NCBI GenBank assembly: GCA_040389305.1
Contig: JAZKAD010000013.1
Location: forward strand, 1 to 9,564
DNA: 9,564 bases
Direction: 5' to 3'
Source: JAZKAD01 sp040389305
GTDB lineage: Bacteria > Pseudomonadota > Alphaproteobacteria > Rickettsiales > Rickettsiaceae
The notes under the pieces were generated by a model, which saw only the letters and a list, made by a program, of their open reading frames with translations, did not search any database and was not told where the DNA came from. This document shows, one piece after another, positions 7,141 through 9,564 of the stretch. The position numbers and the translations under genes were made by a program. Numbering within the stretch: position 1 is the first letter of the stretch; each line of letters starts with the position of its first letter.

Positions 7141-8676
7141 ATGCAAACAGAGTACAAAGTCTTATCTAAAAGGGATTTATTAGCATTTTTTGCAATGATC
7201 ATCGGTATGTTCATGGCAATTTTGGATATCCAGATAGTTGCAAGTTCTTTGTCGGTTATTGGAGCGGGATTATCTGCAGGCTCAGATGAATTATCCTGGG
7301 TTCAAACATCTTATATAATAGCTGAAGTCATCATAATCCCTGCTACTGGGTTCTTGGCGAGACTCCTCTCGACACGCATATTATATTTCACTGCAACTCT
7401 TGGCTTTACTGTTATGAGTGTTGCCTGCTCTATGGCTTGGAATATTGAGTCAATGATAGTGTTCAGAGCTCTTCAAGGGTTATTTGGCGGCGCTATGATT
7501 CCCACTGCATTCGCCACTTCGTTTTTAATATTCTCTCCAAAACAACGTGCTAAAATCAGTATAATCATAGGGCTAGTTGTTACTATGGCACCAACACTAG
7601 GCCCTACTATAGGGGGATATATCACCGAAGTAAGCTCTTGGCATTTGATGTTTTTAGTAAACGTCTTGCCTGGCGCTTTTGTGTGTATAGTTACTTTATT
7701 ATGGTGTAATTTTGATAAGCCCGATCATAGCCTAATAAATAACTTTGACTACCTTGGGGTATTCCTGATGGTTGTATGCCTTGGAAGCTTGCAATATCTT
7801 ATCGAAGAAGGCTCTAGACTCGGATGGCTTGAAAGTAGCTTAGTTATATCTTTAATATTTATTATAACAAGTAGCTTTGCTTGCCTTATCTATACCGAAC
7901 TTTATTCCTCTAACCCCATTCTGGACTTAAAAGCATTTAAAAATAAGAATTTTTGCCTAGGATGCATCTATTCTTCCATTATAGGAATCGGTCTATTTGG
8001 CGCAGTATATTTATTGCCTCTATTTTTATATAGAATAGCAGGTCTTAGCGCTCTTCAAATAGGGATAGTGATGATGGTAACTGGTGCTTTTCAGTTTTTA
8101 TCTGCACCTATAGCTGGAAGGCTATATGGTGGAGGGCTAGATAGGCGTCTTATGCTTGCCATTGGGTTCGGATTTTTTGGCTTTGGATGCTATCTAGATA
8201 GCTTTCTTACTCCAGACTCAAGATTTGGTGATTTTTTTCTACCTCAGGCCGTAAGAGGGTTCGCATTAATGTTCTGTTTTATCCCCGTAAACGACATAGC
8301 ACTAGGCACAATGAAAAAAAATGAGGTCCAAAACGCCAGTGGGCTTTATAATCTTACACGTAATCTTGGAGGTGCTATTAGCCTCGCGGTTATTAATACA
8401 ACGCTTATAGATAATACTAAGATATATAGCCAATATTTGAGTGATGGCGTGACTATTACTGATATTGACGCCATCAGTGGCATTCAAGGCTTTTTAGATG
8501 GCAAGATATTTGATCCGGAGATGGCTAGCATTATGATATTAAATCAAATAATTCAACGCGACGCCTTCATCATAGCCATCAACAATATATTTGAAATGAT
8601 GGCTATGATATTTGTCATTAGTATTGTCTTGTTACCTTTTTCTGATAATACAAACGCAAAAATAGAAGGGCACTAG
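7141..8676 (+). CDS. DHA2-family MFS multidrug efflux transporter, EmrB-like (14 membrane helices)
   Basis: Proton-driven drug exporter of the inner membrane, 511 residues (E. coli EmrB is 512), with hydrophobic segments throughout consistent with 14 helices. DHA2 markers include AILDIQIVASSL in helix 1 (26-37), DELSWVQTSYIIAEVIIIPA (49-68), RALQGLFGGAMIPTA (109-123, motif B) and MAPTLGPTIGGYITEVSSWH (149-168, antiporter motif C). The 'LDIQIVASSL' and 'SWVQTSYIIAEV' forms are typical of alphaproteobacterial EmrB/fusaric-acid-type exporters. EmrB normally works with a periplasmic adaptor (EmrA) and an outer-membrane channel; neither is in the window, so partners must lie elsewhere or it acts alone. 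It starts 12 bases after nadK and its stop is only 10 bases from that of the opposing LRR gene. Substrate cannot be inferred. Confidence 0.93.
   Translation: MQTEYKVLSKRDLLAFFAMIIGMFMAILDIQIVASSLSVIGAGLSAGSDELSWVQTSYIIAEVIIIPATGFLARLLSTRILYFTATLGFTVMSVACSMAWNIESMIVFRALQGLFGGAMIPTAFATSFLIFSPKQRAKISIIIGLVVTMAPTLGPTIGGYITEVSSWHLMFLVNVLPGAFVCIVTLLWCNFDKPDHSLINNFDYLGVFLMVVCLGSLQYLIEEGSRLGWLESSLVISLIFIITSSFACLIYTELYSSNPILDLKAFKNKNFCLGCIYSSIIGIGLFGAVYLLPLFLYRIAGLSALQIGIVMMVTGAFQFLSAPIAGRLYGGGLDRRLMLAIGFGFFGFGCYLDSFLTPDSRFGDFFLPQAVRGFALMFCFIPVNDIALGTMKKNEVQNASGLYNLTRNLGGAISLAVINTTLIDNTKIYSQYLSDGVTITDIDAISGIQGFLDGKIFDPEMASIMILNQIIQRDAFIIAINNIFEMMAMIFVISIVLLPFSDNTNAKIEGH
8442..8476. repeat. Inverted repeat, 9-bp arms, 17-base loop, inside the efflux gene
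   Basis: TGATGGCGT (8442-8450) is matched exactly by ACGCCATCA (8468-8476). No T-run follows, so it is not a standard terminator. Confidence 0.6.
8569..8609. repeat. Inverted repeat, 12-bp perfect arms, 17-base loop, near the end of the efflux gene
   Basis: ATCATAGCCATC (8569-8580) is the exact reverse complement of GATGGCTATGAT (8598-8609), with a 17-base loop. It lies about 70 bases before the stop codon. It shares the GATGGC/GCCATC core and the loop size with the inverted repeat at 8442-8476, so alternative pairings between the two are possible. No T-run follows on the plus strand. Confidence 0.65.
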
Positions 8677-8686
8677 GTTGGTAAAA

Positions 8687-9564
8687 CTAACTATGATCTA
8701 CGTTCTCAAGTGCAAGTCCAACTGCATCGACTGCATCGACAACTACCCATCCGTCATCATCTTCTCCTTCTTCCCCCGTGAAAACCGCCATCGTTGCTGC
8801 ATCTAAAAATAATCTTGTCTGCTCTACTCTGGGCAGCTCATTTTGCCCTGACTCGGTATCAGCCTCTGGAACGGCTTCTTGCACGCACTCATCGATGTCT
8901 TTCGGAGCTCTCTCTTCAGTGGATTTTTGTATACTTGCCGAGTCTCCTACGCTCACATCCCGAGGGGTCTCTGGTCCGGTCACTCCTAGACCTACTTTCT
9001 GCCCGCCATCCAGAACTTCCGTCAATAGTAATTTCATTTCAGAGTTAGATTTTAGAGCTTCAAGCAATAATCTTTGCCCCTCAATAGTGAAATTATTGCC
9101 CTTTAAATTCAGAGCTTTAAGTGTAGCGCTGCCTTCTATTAGCCTGGCTATATCAGAGGCGCTATCATCTCCGATACAATTATCAGATACAGACATTAGA
9201 GTTACCGTTTTATTAGCGGCAAGGGCAGGGAAAGCCCCTCTGATGCTCGCATTATCAAGCCCAGTACTAGATAGAGACATTCCTGTTATAGAGCTATTAG
9301 TATGAAGCATTTTAAATAAAGCAGCAGCACCAGAATGACCAATAGGGTTATTACTAAGATTCAATAAGACTACGGATCCTAGAACCTTGGAGAGGGCGCA
9401 AATACCTCTGCTAGATATCTCGTTATTACTAAGATTAACTTGAGTAATTTGACTTTTTTGCTTTAAAACTTGAGCTACTAAGTCAGTCCCGTTATCCCCC
9501 AATTTATTGTCTTCAATGCGTAATGACGTCACGCTATCATTTGCTAGAAGGGCTTTAGTGATGC
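8687..9564 (-). CDS. Leucine-rich-repeat protein (ribonuclease-inhibitor-like) with acidic C-terminal tail, N-terminus outside the window
   Basis: The frame is open to the window edge (ITKALLANDS precedes the internal GTG at 9532), so this is the C-terminal part, 291 or more residues, stop at 8687-8689. About six repeats of 25-28 residues follow the pattern LxxLxLSxNxIGxxGxxxLxxxL: for example ITQVNLSNNEISSRGICAL, VVLLNLSNNPIGHSGAAAL and LKALNLKGNNFTIEGQRLL. This is the RI-like LRR class that forms a curved protein-binding solenoid, common in eukaryotes and in effectors of intracellular bacteria. After the last repeat (near 9019) comes a tail of about 110 residues rich in Glu, Asp, Ser and Pro, ending with EEGEDDDGWVVVDAVDAV. 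The tail DNA is roughly half G+C by hand count of two lines, against about a quarter in part of the LRR region. No membrane segment is visible. A secreted host-interaction protein is plausible but not shown; partner unknown. Confidence 0.88.
   Translation of the reverse strand, partial: ITKALLANDSVTSLRIEDNKLGDNGTDLVAQVLKQKSQITQVNLSNNEISSRGICALSKVLGSVVLLNLSNNPIGHSGAAALFKMLHTNSSITGMSLSSTGLDNASIRGAFPALAANKTVTLMSVSDNCIGDDSASDIARLIEGSATLKALNLKGNNFTIEGQRLLLEALKSNSEMKLLLTEVLDGGQKVGLGVTGPETPRDVSVGDSASIQKSTEERAPKDIDECVQEAVPEADTESGQNELPRVEQTRLFLDAATMAVFTGEEGEDDDGWVVVDAVDAVGLALENVDHS
8721..8738 (-). repeat. Tandem 9-base duplication in the acidic tail
   Basis: ACTGCATCG occurs twice in direct succession (8721-8729 and 8730-8738), giving the repeated DAV-DAV in the protein. 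It is a simple slippage-type duplication that keeps the reading frame. Confidence 0.7.
9347..9436 (-). repeat. Exact 15-base direct repeat encoding NLSNN in adjacent LRR units
   Basis: GTTATTACTAAGATT occurs at 9347-9361 and again at 9422-9436, 75 bases (25 codons) apart, coding on the minus strand for NLSNN in two neighbouring repeats. Identity at the DNA level, including third positions, suggests that these units were duplicated or homogenised fairly recently. Confidence 0.75.

Noticed and set aside
8569..8620. Rho-independent terminator for the ruvX-nadK-efflux run
   Set aside because: The stem is perfect, but it lies inside the coding region and no T-run follows it.
8778..9305. 175-codon plus-strand open frame antisense to the LRR gene
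   Set aside because: Its serine- and leucine-rich composition is the mirror of the acidic and LRR coding on the minus strand, where the repeat periodicity clearly marks the true frame.

Overview
The window is an AT-rich stretch of bacterial genome. It was probably assembled from a draft or metagenome, because ten Ns at 5091-5100 mark a scaffold gap. The best-supported assignment is an alphaproteobacterium close to Rickettsiales. The QueA, LpxB, RuvX, NadK (with CPFRPKRWHGAIL) and EmrB-type (with LDIQIVASSL) proteins have alphaproteobacterial character. Genes are tightly packed, intergenic gaps are only tens of bases, and a leucine-rich-repeat (LRR) protein of the host-interaction type sits at the right edge. 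This assignment rests on recognising protein motifs, not on a database search.

Layout from left to right. Positions 2-121 on the minus strand hold the signal peptide and first residues of a secreted thioredoxin-like (redoxin/TlpA) protein that runs off the window. It looks more like Bacteroidota than its neighbours do, and it meets queA with no room for promoters, so the junction is suspect. Next on the plus strand come queA (tRNA queuosine) and an ABC-F ATPase of the Uup type, joined TAA|ATG. Converging on them, on the minus strand, is a two-gene envelope unit: a phosphoethanolamine transferase (interrupted by the assembly gap but probably intact) whose 3' end overlaps the start of lpxB by 22 bases. 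A 177-base divergent spacer separates this unit from a plus-strand run of ruvX, nadK and a 14-helix DHA2 drug efflux protein. The efflux gene converges, with only 10 bases between stop codons, on the 3' part of a minus-strand LRR protein whose N-terminus lies beyond the window.

How the genes fit together. LpxB makes the lipid A disaccharide, and the EptA-like enzyme would decorate lipid A (or core sugar) with phosphoethanolamine on the periplasmic side of the inner membrane. The overlap suggests coupled production of modified LPS, so this organism appears to retain lipid A. queA, uup, ruvX and nadK are housekeeping genes for translation, rRNA maturation and NADP supply. The LRR protein is the least ordinary gene. 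It has about six ribonuclease-inhibitor-like repeats followed by an acidic, clearly more GC-rich tail containing EDDDGWVVV, which fits the LC3-interacting-region consensus. No RNA gene, CRISPR array, transposase or convincing rho-independent terminator was seen.
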